From Phoronis australis (taxonomy: Eukaryota > Phoronida > Phoronidae): 64,000 bases of DNA. Below, piece after piece: positions 12,301-24,027 of this stretch. The position numbers and the translations under genes were made by a program. The DNA is taken from positions 731,895 to 795,894 of the forward strand of contig NMRA01000089.1 of NCBI GenBank assembly GCA_002633005.1, given 5' to 3'. The number at the start of each line of letters is the position of its first letter. Positions within the stretch are counted from its first letter, which is position 1. The notes below the pieces were generated by a model. The model worked only from the letters and a program-made list of their open reading frames with translations. It searched no databases and was not told where the DNA came from.

Positions 12301-14171
12301 TACTGCCTTAGTAGTGCACACTTTCAGCATGACTCTGCAAGTTCGAGTCATTCCACTGAGAATGGCCATAAGATTTTCTAATTATTAAGTACGGCAAGAT
12401 GTACCACAGAATAATTTGGGGCAAAACGTAGAATAACTGTAGCCCTACATTTACAGAACATCGTCAACTTATCAGTTCTGTGTGGAAACCCAGAAATCAT
12501 CCTCATCTGAGTATAGAACAAGTCTCTATGCCAACTTTATAGTCAGGCATCGTAAAACTTTCAACTCGAGTTGAATTTCGAAATTTTGAGCCGATGACTG
12601 TTAAATCATTTGACCCTGCATGAGATTTGAGCTTTTTGCAAAACAATGTGACATCATTCTACCCATGTATCACATATCACCTTCATTACCAGAACTTGAT
12701 ACCTCAACCACAGTCGACTAGATAGGGTGACTAATTGCCAGTAAGGCCTGGGGGCAGGGGTACTCGCTGACTATTTTTTTCACAAGGAGGTGTAACTGGA
12801 AAATAAGGATACCCATCCATTTAGAGAGTGGGCTCGAAAAAAGGTCCATTGAAAACTAAAGTAACCCTTTCAAAGAGTTTGTTCCAGAATCGACCACTCT
12901 CATTTTTCGCACGGTTTCTTACTAGACAATTAGGCCTTGTCCTAGGTTAACCCTGAAACAACACATGAACTGGCAGATGTCATATTGCAGGAGTCATTTT
13001 AGAAAAAAAAACGTGGGTAGGAGTCAACTGACCCACATGGCCTCAATTCTATGGTCCAATTTTTAGGATCTAGGCCTATGTGTGCCAGGTTAGACTAATG
13101 TCTATCCGACATTTTCGATTTGATTTTTGAGGTGTGGCATTTAAATGAGCGTGATTTCGCTTGCTATGTTGGGATATCATTTTCGTAAAATGCTAGTCCC
13201 CATCTGGCTAAAATTGTTGTTTAGATCAGCTGCTCTGCGAGATTCTGAATGCAATGCGTTTATATTATTCAATACAATTAAATCAGCCGGCGAAATTGTG
13301 ACAGGTGCAGTAGCAATCATATAGTGCGTCAGGGGTAGTTTGTCCAGCACATTGTCAAAGTGGATACATCTTTTGAAACCAAGATTCTGAAAAAACAGAC
13401 AGACTAATATTAAAAAAAACTTCAATAGATTTGTGAATTTGGAATCGTATTTGGGCATTAGACGCGGTTTCACTGAATTCCCGTTCATACTGAGGAATTA
13501 AATAGGAAAAGGTATAATCATTTCGTTGGGAATTTTGTTAGAAAAGAACTCTTTCGGTCCTGAAAATAACACCTCTCTAAGCGGTCTTCAGTCGTGCGTC
13601 TTCAGTCTTCTGCAGTACCCCAAGTGGGGGAACTTTGACTCGGCGCCGAATATTGCTCTTCAACATTGAGGCTGTCATAAGACTACTCTAGCTACCGAGA
13701 CTGGTCGTCTCCCGGGGGTCGTCGACTCGTGATGTAGTATCAGACTTCATCAAAGTCACTGAGCAACTGAAGATATGATCACATCACATCATCTGATCCC
13801 TGCTTCTTGACCTACTTGGCGTCATGTCCCAGTGCGTCATCGTGATCACAACAACAGTCGGTGCCGGGCACATGTACTTCATACATAGAGCTTGTGTGGA
13901 TGTGAGCTCGTGGGGGAGTTTTCTCGGGCCCATTATTCGGTCAAAGGCGCCTAACGTGCTTGCCAATTACCTCAGACCAGACCATCAAACTTTATTGGTC
14001 TTAGCTAGTCATAACTGAATACGCACTGGGTCTTCTCATTACGTCTTTTGTGCCACGTTTAATTTACTCACCAAGAATGGCAAATCCAACGACGACATTT
14101 ATCTTCGCAAAGTGTCCAATACGTTCCCAATCGTACGCCGAAAGATCAAAATCAGTCATGTCGTCAAGCAT
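6375..14171 (-). CDS. Retinol dehydrogenase 11-14-like short-chain dehydrogenase (copy A), 7 exons
   Basis: Join on the minus strand: 14171-14072, 12129-11992, 9982-9791, 9077-8919, 8172-8053, 7584-7383, 6486-6375. The phases agree and give 340 residues, close to the 316-336 of RDH11-14. A hydrophobic stretch ([10 protein letters not shown], 24-33) could anchor the N-terminus. SDR landmarks are complete: TGANSGLG (62-69) for the dinucleotide, ACRD (86-89), which in this family favours NADP(H), NNAG (141-144), a serine in NVTSF, and the YTQSK active site (217-221). The family reduces or oxidises retinoids and lipid aldehydes at ER or mitochondrial membranes; the substrate here cannot be read. 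The exon 4 donor (G|GTTGGC) is weak but frame-compatible. The single-base N at 12189 is intronic. A paralogue lies head to head on the other strand. Confidence 0.92.
11209..11422. mobile_element. MITE-like foldback element with ~62-bp inverted repeats
   Basis: The left arm starts AACGCCAAAGGGTTCTTAAA and the right arm is its near-perfect reverse complement, ending AGAACCCTTTGGCGTT. Both arms carry the CTACGCGTA motif at their inner ends, separated by a loop of about 90 bp. The element is 214 bp, has no coding capacity, and sits in intron 2 of dehydrogenase copy A. This is the layout of a non-autonomous DNA transposon. Confidence 0.85.
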
Positions 14172-14593
14172 TAACGGCAACGTTGCATAAACAGCCGCAC
14201 GTCTGTACCTGGCCTTTGCGGTTTGACCGGGAGTGTTTCATTACTTATTGTTTATAATGAGTCTTCATGTTGTCCTCTGCTGTGCTGTGAATGATCGTTA
14301 GCGGAGGTCACTGGCCTTGTTTGCGTATTCCATTAGCATGAACCACGCGTTACCTAACTACCACGCACGTTAATTACCCTTGAAAACAAAATAACCTCAA
14401 GACTTAGTTGTAAACTGAACGACCAACCAGCATATTAAACTGCAAGGTTGGGCGAATATCTGCCACCGCGGCCAGCATTACGTAACCTTTGACCTCGCAT
14501 TCAGCGACCTTTGACATTGATATCCTAGCGGCGAGGTTTCTTGGTGTCCGTTCTCACAGATTTGCCGGTCCGAAAAGATTGAGACAGCAAAAT
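14172..14593. promoter_or_regulatory. Shared 422-bp region between two divergent dehydrogenase genes
   Basis: The two start codons face away from each other across this stretch, so it must hold both 5' UTRs and at least the core promoters unless upstream non-coding exons exist. No TATA box in a convincing position was seen. A bidirectional promoter is inferred from spacing only. Confidence 0.6.
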
Positions 14594-17500
14594 ATGGTTG
14601 AAGTATCTACGGAAATTTACTTATTCCTGATCCCCGTAACAGGTATACATTTCAAACAGAGCTAGCATTCTCTCACAATTGAGTTCCAGAGCAGCCGACT
14701 GAGTGATCAGCCGATCTTGAATCACGCCATGTTCAGGCGAACCACGCGAGTTGGCGAGTTTGGCTGGGGAGACCTTTGATTAGTGTCTCCAAAAGTGGCA
14801 TTTTGTGAATGTCTTGCGTCACGAAGTATGTTGAGCATATTGATTTTAAACTGGCCCCTCATACAGATATTAATTAAACTGTTAAATGACATGCTACCTG
14901 ATCTTCCAGTTTCAATCCCACTTCTCTTAATTGAAATCACAAGTCAGTTTCGTTCCTTGGCAATACATGGCTTGAGCCTTGACCATACGCTTGACCAGAG
15001 TAACAGTGTTAGGCCTACTACGGGTTAAGGTAACAAAATGTACAAAGGTCATTTTCTCCATTTTCGTTCAATGTATTTTTAGTTGTGCAGTCAGCCGTTG
15101 CACCCACTTCTTCACATTTTTTAATTTTTTTATTTCATTAGCAGACAATACATGTGTCTGCCTTCTAATCATTAATCAAAAACATTATACAGACGCGGGT
15201 AAACAGAGTGTTGCTGTTACTTTGATGGAATCGAGCAAATAAAGCAGCTAAGGTTTAACGGCTGAAATTACTCAACATTATTTCAGTTCTGGTACTGTAC
15301 GTCATCAGGAAAATTGCTGTTGGACCATCATGCACTTCAACGCGGAGATTGAATGGCCAGACTGTTGTTATTACGGGAGCTGACTGTGGAATAGGGAAGG
15401 AGACAGCCAGAGATCTGGCACACAGAGGTTAGATTGTGTCACTGCCATGTGTTCAATTTTACGATCTGTAAAATCTTACCAGTTGGTGTGAAAATAATAA
15501 CAGGTTTTATCGAAGGTGTAAAGTAGCTGCGTCGGAAAACTTTCATTTTGGTAATAGTCACGTGAAGTGTCCTGGATTTTTAGAACGTCCTGTTTGATGC
15601 AGCGATCATTCAATGGAGATTAAACCTGTGGCCTGTTCCAAGAAAACTGACTTAGTGAGGACAAAGTCTTAAATTTCAGATAATTTTGATAGAAAACTTA
15701 AATTTGTCTCGTTTCAAGGAAAAGAGAACTTAAATTTTCAAGTCTTAAGTTTTGTCTTAATTGATTTTAACTATCTTACCGGATGTTGAAATTTCAAAGT
15801 TTGGAAGTTAAATCTCAGACTTAAGTCAGTTTCTTGGAAGTGGTCCCTGGGGTACTCAAAATGTTGGAACCTTGTAAGTGACTGTTACCATCATTTAGGC
15901 TTGGCCTGTTCACAAAATGGTAAAATATCTACAATTTAACCACAAGGGCACATTTCTCTGACTACAAATTGCCCTCACTGGTATGATCGATCTGTATTTC
16001 ATGACCTTTTTGTATTAATTTACATGTAAATGTACACATTTGCTGAGAAGCTCAGAGCACCTGAGCAGCTGGAGTTGTTTCTAAGCCAAAGTTAATGTAC
16101 ATGTTTTGGTTGCTTTTTTGAATTTCCAACATTTTACTCTCCTGCCTTTCTCATACCCAATAGGTGCAAGACTTGTGATTGGAAGTCATGACCTGGCCTT
16201 GGCCAATCAGGTTGTTGAAGAACTACGTCAAGAAACTGGTAATAAACAGATTGTAGTACATTACGTAGAACTGGCCTCTCTCAAGTCTGTGAGGGAGTTT
16301 GCTGAAGAAATCAAAAGAACAGAGAGCAGGCTTGATTTGCTCATCAACAATGCAGGTACTACCACTGTTGTCTGGGTTAAGGCTCGTTCTCTACTTACCG
16401 CCCTCTCCGTAAATTTCCAATTTCCCATTCTCGCCTTACCACCCATCCCCAATGTATACTACTAGGGCTTCTTTAAACTTGCCTGTGTCTGTGAATGCCC
16501 ATCTCATCAGAGTGTTTGCTCCCAAAAATTCTGCAACCCACCTTTGAGTAACAAACAGTGGCTTCAGTGGAACCTTGCCTTGTTCAGAATGGAAATAAGG
16601 CCCAAGCTAAGCTCAAGGCTTGAAATTTTCTGCGGAAACGCGGATTTCCGCTTTTTTCAAATGTTCTGTCCACGCATTTTCTTATATTTCCGCGTAAAAA
16701 AAAATCAGATTTGATATAAAATTTCCGCGGCAAATTTCTTTCTTACCGCGGCGTTGTAGACGACGTTCACCTCGAAAAGCGGAAGTTGCTCTTTATGTTT
16801 CGGAGGAACGTAAATTGTCAACATTGCCGGGACATCTGGGATAGCGTGGTGGGATTTTCAATGGCGTCTCGTGTGATTGTAAACCGCGGTGACAAATACT
16901 ACGGCTCTGCAGCCAAAAATGTGCTGGTTGGGAGTGGACGGAAGAGCAGACGCATGCTACTGATGGTGGTAACGTTGTTTTTTTTTAGTCCTCCCGATTT
17001 TTGTCGGCGAAAGGTTTTCACATCGACCATTTCAAGGCTGGGTAGCGCGCATGTTTTGGGCCGTAAAAGTTTCCGCGTTTTTTGTGATCAGTCATTCCAA
17101 GCCCTGTAAGCTTAATACTCACACTCTGATCTTAAGGGCCCCAAGTTAACAGGCCTGGGTGGTAACCTAGATGAGTATGATAAGTTTCAAGCTACCAGTT
17201 GGAGTGATGTGTTACTTTTCTGAATCTACTGAATAAATTTATAATATTAGATTTAATGGCATTACCATGAATTGTGTGAATGCCTGCATTCTCTAAATTT
17301 CAGAGAACCCGTTAAAAAGAAAGAGTTAGTAGCTCTTCACAAATGCTTCTTATCATGGAATAAAAATGATTGTAATTGTTTACCTATTATGCATGTTCTT
17401 TTACCAATGAATTAGTGAATAAACAAATGCATTATATGTTTTGGATTATCCTGTCGCACCTTTGCATGCATAACTATTATTCCCAATTGACGATAGCGAT

Positions 17501-20156
17501 AAGATCAAAGTAAGTGTTCCACCAAGTCTCGTGGATTTGCCATTGTGGATGCAAATGCCTGGTTTATTTGTGACCGCTGAGAGGAAAACAAGACATCAAC
17601 TTTGGCAAATGTAACACACATTCCATAGTCTTAAACGAGTAACATTTCTGCCTTATTTCCAGTGAGTGTGACTTATGAACTAGGTTTTATGATTTGATCT
17701 CTGTCAATTCCAGACCAGCACCCAAAACCAGTTGTGCTGTAAGTTTCTCTGTCCCTGTTCTTATCGAGACTCTGTACAAGTCATGTTTTAAGAAAAGTGA
17801 CTTAGCTATGACAAACCTTTCAGCCAATTTTAAGTTAAAATTTGAATTTGTGTCAAGTCCGTTTCAAGAAATAGATCTTAAGTTTGACTTAAAGTTTTCG
17901 ACTTTAGTCTTGTGCTAATTTTGACTAATTTACTGGATGTGGAAGTTTCAAAGTTTGAAAACCGAGACAAATCTTAGACTTAAGTAAAAAATGAACTTAT
18001 GTCAGTTTCTTAGAACAGTCCCCCTGATCTTCCAATTCCTAACACAGACTTTCTTCTGAAACTTTTCACGTTTGGTTTGCTAAAATTGTTCCCGGTTATG
18101 ACATTCCTCACGTTGGCTCAAAATGTCGTTCCTTGTTGCAGGGTGCATCACTGCTGCCAAGGCTACTACTGAAGATGGATATGAGTACAGATTCGGTGTT
18201 AACTACCTGTCACATTTTCTTCTAACCTACCTGCTGCTAGATATGTTGAAGAAAACGGCTCCCAGTAGGATTGTTACCCTGTCATCTAGTGCTCACAACT
18301 GTAGGTATCTCAAGACAATTCACCATGACGCTGTCAACTTAATAAACTCATTAGAAACGCATTTTTATCCTAGTTCAATTGAATTGTGTGCGAATTTGTT
18401 TGTACCATTCTGCAATTTTGTGAAAAACATCCCAGATATTTGTGGGTTTTTACGAAAATTTTATTGTAAATTTTCAAGCCAAGTGTCTTGTGGAATATTC
18501 TGCATTGTAGATTGTTTTAAACCTTGAACCTTGTAGTTGCGTTCTTTGACTTGGACAACTTCAACACGCCGAAGTATCACTGGACGGAGTATGCTTACTG
18601 CACATCCAAACTATGCAACATCCTGTTCACACGCCAGTTGGCCAAGAAGCTGACAGGCACTGGAGTCACCACCTACGCCGTCCATCCGAGTCTAACCAGC
18701 TCGAAGATTTTCGAGAACGCCAGCGTGTTCCTCAAGTGTATCTCAATATTGCTAGTCTTCTTTTCTAAGAACAACAAGCAGGGTGCCCAAACCACACTCC
18801 ACTGTGCCCTGGATGATTCAGTAAAAGACCATAGTGGACGTTACTACAGGTGGGTTAATCTTGCATGCTTGTCCCATTCAAGGGCGTGATTTTTGGGTGT
18901 GTGGGTACTCATATGGTGATTATTGACACGAAACCTTTTTGACACGGAATTCGTGGAAAGCACCACATTTCTGTTTTTTTTTGCAATTGAAACGTTGCAG
19001 TCCAACAATACTAAGCTGCCATCTGGACTACACTTAAGGTGTATTGACATGCTTCAATGTTAAAATATTTCAGGATCTAAGCTGCAGGGCTATTTTAACA
19101 TAAGGTATGCTAACCAAGTTGTACTTGAATACGTAGATAAGTTGTTAGTAGGTAATGTGAAAATAAAAAATTGTATCATGCAGTGTTACTCCAACACCAC
19201 ACCCTAGAACTAATTGTACACGATTCTGTAATTTATGGCAGAACATTATCACCATAACTTACACATTAAAATATGTTGTATTTTATAACCACATAAGTAA
19301 ATGATTTGCCTTCAAATTCCACTTTAAATCACAATATTTTACGTAGCTTCTTAGTGATATGTACAAGAATGATGATATTTCGTGGGATAGTATCATATCA
19401 TCAAGTCAGCTAAATAGAATTAAGCACAACACAACCCCTTCTGTTGTAAAATATTGTCTCATCTTGTCTCTTAATCAGATTAGAAGTAATTTGTAAGGCT
19501 TTAGAAGCACTGATTGGTTATTATAATTTCAGAGTAGTTTCTGTCGCCATGTTGGTATGGTCATAAGGGGAATTTCAGGCATTTTTTGTGACCAATTTCA
19601 GTTAGGAAAAGATGAGAAAGCAATGACTGCTTTGAAGAGTAAATATGCACGTGAAGAAAGTTTGTTTTGAACACCAGAACTTCCTTATTGCAGCTTAAGA
19701 ATTTGATTTTCTCCGTGTGATGCAGAACTTCAAAATCATTTGACTTCTTGTTCCTGTTTACTAATCTTTAGCAACAAGGTCATTGAATTTATTTTTTGGA
19801 CAGGCCTTCTTGAAAAAATGTGCTGCAAATTCACTCATGCATGAAACAGCCATACTAATTATTTTGATTACATAGCAAAAGGAAAGAAGTGTTTTCTAGA
19901 GTGGGAGTTCCAGCACCCAAATCAGACGGAATAAAACAATGGTTTCAAAAATGTCAGTTTAATTTGTTGCAGTTGATATCTCGTAATGTGCAATCAACAT
20001 AAACCAAAGTAAGTGTTCTTCTAACCTTGATTCTCATACAGTCAATGCCGTGAAGCGTGGACTGCTCCCAATGTGACGGACAGCAATGCTGAAAAGCTAT
20101 GGAACAGAACACTAGAGATGCTCGACCTACCAGACCTTGATGTGACTAGGAAGTAA
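14594..20156 (+). CDS. Retinol dehydrogenase-like short-chain dehydrogenase (copy B), 6 exons
   Basis: Join: 14594-14642, 15287-15427, 16164-16355, 18142-18300, 18537-18849, 20042-20156; phases agree and give 322 residues. Exon 1 plus the start of exon 2 form a hydrophobic anchor (about 8-23) followed by RK, as in membrane-bound RDH11/12. SDR landmarks: TGADCGIG (46-53), NNAG (125-128), LSSSAH and the YCTSK active site (201-205). Exons 3 and 4 match copy A in length (192 and 159 nt) and phase, so the two are paralogues. Copy A exons 5 and 6 correspond to one exon here. Two cofactor-side motifs differ from the usual family pattern: TGANSG/TGANTG is TGADCG, and ACRD is GSHD (70-73). Catalysis looks possible, but nucleotide preference may have shifted. 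The short first exon is supported by phase and hydrophobicity, not similarity. Confidence 0.9.
15629..15848. repeat. Foldback repeat family 1, copy 1
   Basis: Begins TGGCCTGTTCCAAGAAAACT and ends with the inverted counterpart TAAGTCAGTTTCTTGGAAG. The interior is rich in ACTTAAATTT-like motifs. It lies in an intron of dehydrogenase copy B. Related copies are at 17782-18024 and 40045-40300. Confidence 0.75.
16620..17110 (+). other. CpG-richer island with an open frame inside intron 3 of dehydrogenase copy B
   Basis: This block is richer in CG than the surrounding intron and contains an open frame. From an ATG at 16861 it reads MASRVIVNRGDKYYGSAA and runs to a possible donor (GTAACG) about 110 bases later. 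No family is recognised. It could be a captured promoter with a first exon, a repeat fragment, or chance. Confidence 0.3.
17782..18024. repeat. Foldback repeat family 1, copy 2
   Basis: Begins CATGTTTTAAGAAAAGTGAC and ends TCAGTTTCTTAGAACAGTCC. The ends are inverted relative to each other and the interior resembles copies 1 and 3. It lies just upstream of exon 4 of dehydrogenase copy B. Confidence 0.75.
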
Positions 20157-20427
20157 ACGTCATTGCTGGATTCATGAAAAGAACACCACGGTGACACCCC
20201 AGCCGGTCGGTTTAAGGCAAAACCACGGTTTGGTTTACCTCTATCTTCAAAGAAACAATCCCATTGTAGCTGATGTTATACTTCTCCAGAAATTAACTTA
20301 ATGTGTGACCAAGTGTGTAGCTGCCCCCTATGACTACTGAAGAACATTGTTAACAACTCTGTCCTTTTCCGTAGAAAGTAATCCACAGCCAGTTTTCCAC
20401 TTCAGCAATTGTACCTAGACACAACAC

Positions 20428-20433
20428 AATAAA
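20428..20433 (+). terminator. Polyadenylation signal AATAAA for dehydrogenase copy B
   Basis: First canonical hexamer after the stop codon at 20154-20156. Another AATAAA occurs near 21453, so a longer 3' UTR is possible. Confidence 0.45.
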
Positions 20434-21475
20434 CCAGTTACCCAGGGTCATAAACCTACTGTTGGAAATGGAAGTAAGCCAAGAGTCACAGTGGAGTTCT
20501 GGTATTGTCTTAAATTGCTGTCATATGACCAATATTTTAACATTCACACCACCTCATAATGACTTTTTTGTAATGTACTGTTGCAAGTTTACTGTTAATA
20601 GCAGAATGTTAAAGACATATTGCAGAATCCAAAAAAATATTGATATTTATTGTTGATAATGAAAAAATTATTTTGTATAGATAGGCCAACCTGAAATGGA
20701 GAATTGTGTTGTTGTATCAAGCATTATCCGAGTCATTATGAACATTTTGATTCGACTCTTTTGAATGTTTAGAGATTTAATATGACAACAAACTAATGTG
20801 CTTTATGTTTATTTCCACTGTTGTGTTTTTGGAAGTGTGACTGTAGTTTTTTGACAGGCTTGAATTCTTTTTATTTTGGTTACCAACTTTATTTCTGTGT
20901 TGACTTCCGTCATTGACAATCTGCCTTGCACTTTGAATGCATGTGAAACCAAAACATGTTGTTTTTTACTATGGCTGTGTGTCAAACATTAAGTAGATGG
21001 TGTTCTTAGAATGTTGAGATGCCAGTCATGTAATGTAGTCTCATTGGTTAGTGTGAGGTACATATTTACTGAATGATCAGAGTTCTGTAGATGTCTTTTG
21101 CGAGTAAAGCAAGATCACGAAACATCACGCAAAACCTTACTTATAACCTAACAAAATGGCGGCCACTAGTGTTACTCAGTGAGGTTTCAATGTTGAATTG
21201 TGGGACTGAATTATTGTATTATGGGATAAATTCAGTTCCTGCTGTATAAAGGAAGATTTCCTGTTGCAGGGGCATGGTTAATGTCTTGAGTCTACAGAAC
21301 ACAGCCCTGGTGAATCATACCTGATAGAACTTTCCTTAAACGGAGTTCACACTGTAATGGCACCCTGTGGTCAAAATTACTACCTAGTAAAAATTCTCAA
21401 GCATTTGTGTTTATAATCTTGTGAGCATTGCAAAATTGAAAAATCTTATGAGAATAAAAAGAGTGTCTCGATTTT
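20434..21475. other. Non-coding stretch, nothing recognised
   Basis: AT-rich sequence without a recognisable exon or repeat. Part of it may be an extended 3' UTR of dehydrogenase copy B. Confidence 0.45.
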
Positions 21476-23145
21476 TGTATTTTCTGGTCATGCTTGAACA
21501 AAAACCATTGTTCTCATGTGATGTGCAGAACATGCATTAAATCAATCAAAAGAAGAAAACATTAGTTTAACAGTTTGTTCCCCATATTCCATAAGTATGC
21601 TCACATACATGGGATTTGGTGACACCGGCCTCCCGTTCAGTAACACTAGGACCTCGCTAAAAAGCATGACTTTACGAGATATTAGCATGTATTTTAAATG
21701 AGAAACGCGTGACTTTGGCTACATTTTAGCTAGGTCCTAGCGTAGGTCGTAACATTACTGAATGCATGCCAGTTTGGTTTCAGATGCAACTCACTAATGC
21801 AATGCAGATTCTTACAAATGACTGATGACTCTAACTCTATGGAAAGAATCAAGTTTTTAATAACCACATCAGCTCATTCAGCACATAGTACTATCATAAA
21901 TTGCTTTAAAAAATGCACAGCTTCCCATTTTCACAATAGCTGATATTACATAAAATACACATGTGTTACTTATCCGAGTGGAAAACGTCACATTTGGCAA
22001 AAAAACACGGTTGTTTCTAGTCCAAGACCAAACCTCAACAACAAAAAATAAACTGCGATCGGCATCGGTTTCAGTCTACATCTATTTTTGGCCGCATACA
22101 CCAAGACATGTAAGCTAGGGTAAGCGACAAGGTTTGGGCAGGTTTTTGTTTTTTGGTGATGTAGAATGAATATCTGAAAAAATAAGTAACCAGAACCAAC
22201 TATGGATTTTTGGCCTTAAACGTAGGCTAAATGAAGTAAAAGGAATTTATGCATGCATTGGTCACCTCGGATCCTCAGTATTTTGCGAATGCCTGTATAA
22301 AGAATTACGTGAGTACGCAAAATGTTGCAAAGATGCACATTCTTTAAAAACATCTATGGCTTCCCTAGTCAATTTGACTAGAAACCAAAGGCTTCCGTTT
22401 CAACAATCGACAAAAGACAATAACAGTTCCACTAAATCCAACGACAGGTGCATTAAATCCACAAGTATTTTCGTCAGTAACCTACATTTTTACATATGCA
22501 CCACTAAACCCAAACAAATTTCAGGAGTAATATTTTAAGGAGATTGTGAGACCTGTGTTCAAACTAAACATCAAGACAGCCCCGCATCCCGAGACATACG
22601 TAATGTTACTGTAAAAGAATGCACTTGGGGGCCCGAAAGCTTATATATAAAACACCTATATCTGGCAAGGGGCAAGTTTTTAAAATAGCATTTGTTGGCA
22701 ATTACTTGACTTTAACAAAATGGTAGATGTGTATATTATTTAAATGAAAAGGACCAAGAATGGACAAAAGACACAGAAGACAACCAGGTAACGACATGTT
22801 CATGAACAAAAGTTGGCCACCTGCGCATTAAAAGCGAATGTTAGGCTCATGTACCCATGTGCAAAACGAGGTAAAAAAAATCGCTTCCTCTAAGAAATAT
22901 TTTGGATAAATGTGCATGGGACTAAATACGTGCGCTTAACCAAAACCTATTGCGATGCTCCATAGTTTTCATCATGTAAACTGATCACTATTGCATCACA
23001 ATATGTCCAGCAGACGTGATGGAAAAATAGTTTTAAGACGTTTCACAACACGACTTGAGTTCAAACTAAAAAGCTTGAAATAAACTCTAGGCAGCGAAGT
23101 GGAATCTACACCCATCTGTACAGTACAGAAAAATCTCGCCAATTT
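21476..23145 (+). repeat. Large direct duplication, copy 1
   Basis: Runs from TGTATTTTCTGGTCATGC to AAAAATCTCGCCAATTT and is repeated in the same orientation at 24028-25656 with scattered substitutions and short indels. It ends exactly where the run of N begins. No intact gene was seen in it. The duplication may be real or may be two alleles placed in tandem by the assembler. Confidence 0.9.
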
Positions 23146-23766
23146 NNNNNNNNNNNNNNNNNNNNNNNNNNNNNNNNNNNNNNNNNNNNNNNNNNNNNNN
23201 NNNNNNNNNNNNNNNNNNNNNNNNNNNNNNNNNNNNNNNNNNNNNNNNNNNNNNNNNNNNNNNNNNNNNNNNNNNNNNNNNNNNNNNNNNNNNNNNNNNN
23301 NNNNNNNNNNNNNNNNNNNNNNNNNNNNNNNNNNNNNNNNNNNNNNNNNNNNNNNNNNNNNNNNNNNNNNNNNNNNNNNNNNNNNNNNNNNNNNNNNNNN
23401 NNNNNNNNNNNNNNNNNNNNNNNNNNNNNNNNNNNNNNNNNNNNNNNNNNNNNNNNNNNNNNNNNNNNNNNNNNNNNNNNNNNNNNNNNNNNNNNNNNNN
23501 NNNNNNNNNNNNNNNNNNNNNNNNNNNNNNNNNNNNNNNNNNNNNNNNNNNNNNNNNNNNNNNNNNNNNNNNNNNNNNNNNNNNNNNNNNNNNNNNNNNN
23601 NNNNNNNNNNNNNNNNNNNNNNNNNNNNNNNNNNNNNNNNNNNNNNNNNNNNNNNNNNNNNNNNNNNNNNNNNNNNNNNNNNNNNNNNNNNNNNNNNNNN
23701 NNNNNNNNNNNNNNNNNNNNNNNNNNNNNNNNNNNNNNNNNNNNNNNNNNNNNNNNNNNNNNNNNN
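23146..23766. other. Assembly gap (621 N)
   Basis: Unresolved bases. Any open frame that spans them is an artefact. Confidence 0.99.
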
Positions 23767-24027
23767 TTTTTTTGCGCCTATGGCTGTATCTCCTAAACCG
23801 TTCGCAGGATCTTTACGAAATTTAATAAGTGTAATTATATGATGTTAACAACAGACGATGACCTAGCCTATTGAGGAGACAATGACCATGCCTTTCCATT
23901 TTGCAAAGTACAACATACTACATATATGTCCTCTACTGGCCACTTTATGGTACCAATAAACAACCCTAGAAGGATACCGTATACGGTGCAATTGTGGGCG
24001 CATTTCAACACTCTGCGTTGCTCTTGT
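23767..24027. other. Unique spacer between gap and second duplication copy
   Basis: A short stretch that does not match the sequence left of copy 1. Nothing coding was recognised. Confidence 0.5.

Noticed and set aside
13177-13488. 103-codon minus-strand open frame in the first intron of dehydrogenase copy A
   Set aside because: No motif or similarity recognised, and the dehydrogenase exons join in frame without it.
23099-23842. Long open frame on the + strand
   Set aside because: It consists almost entirely of unresolved N bases.
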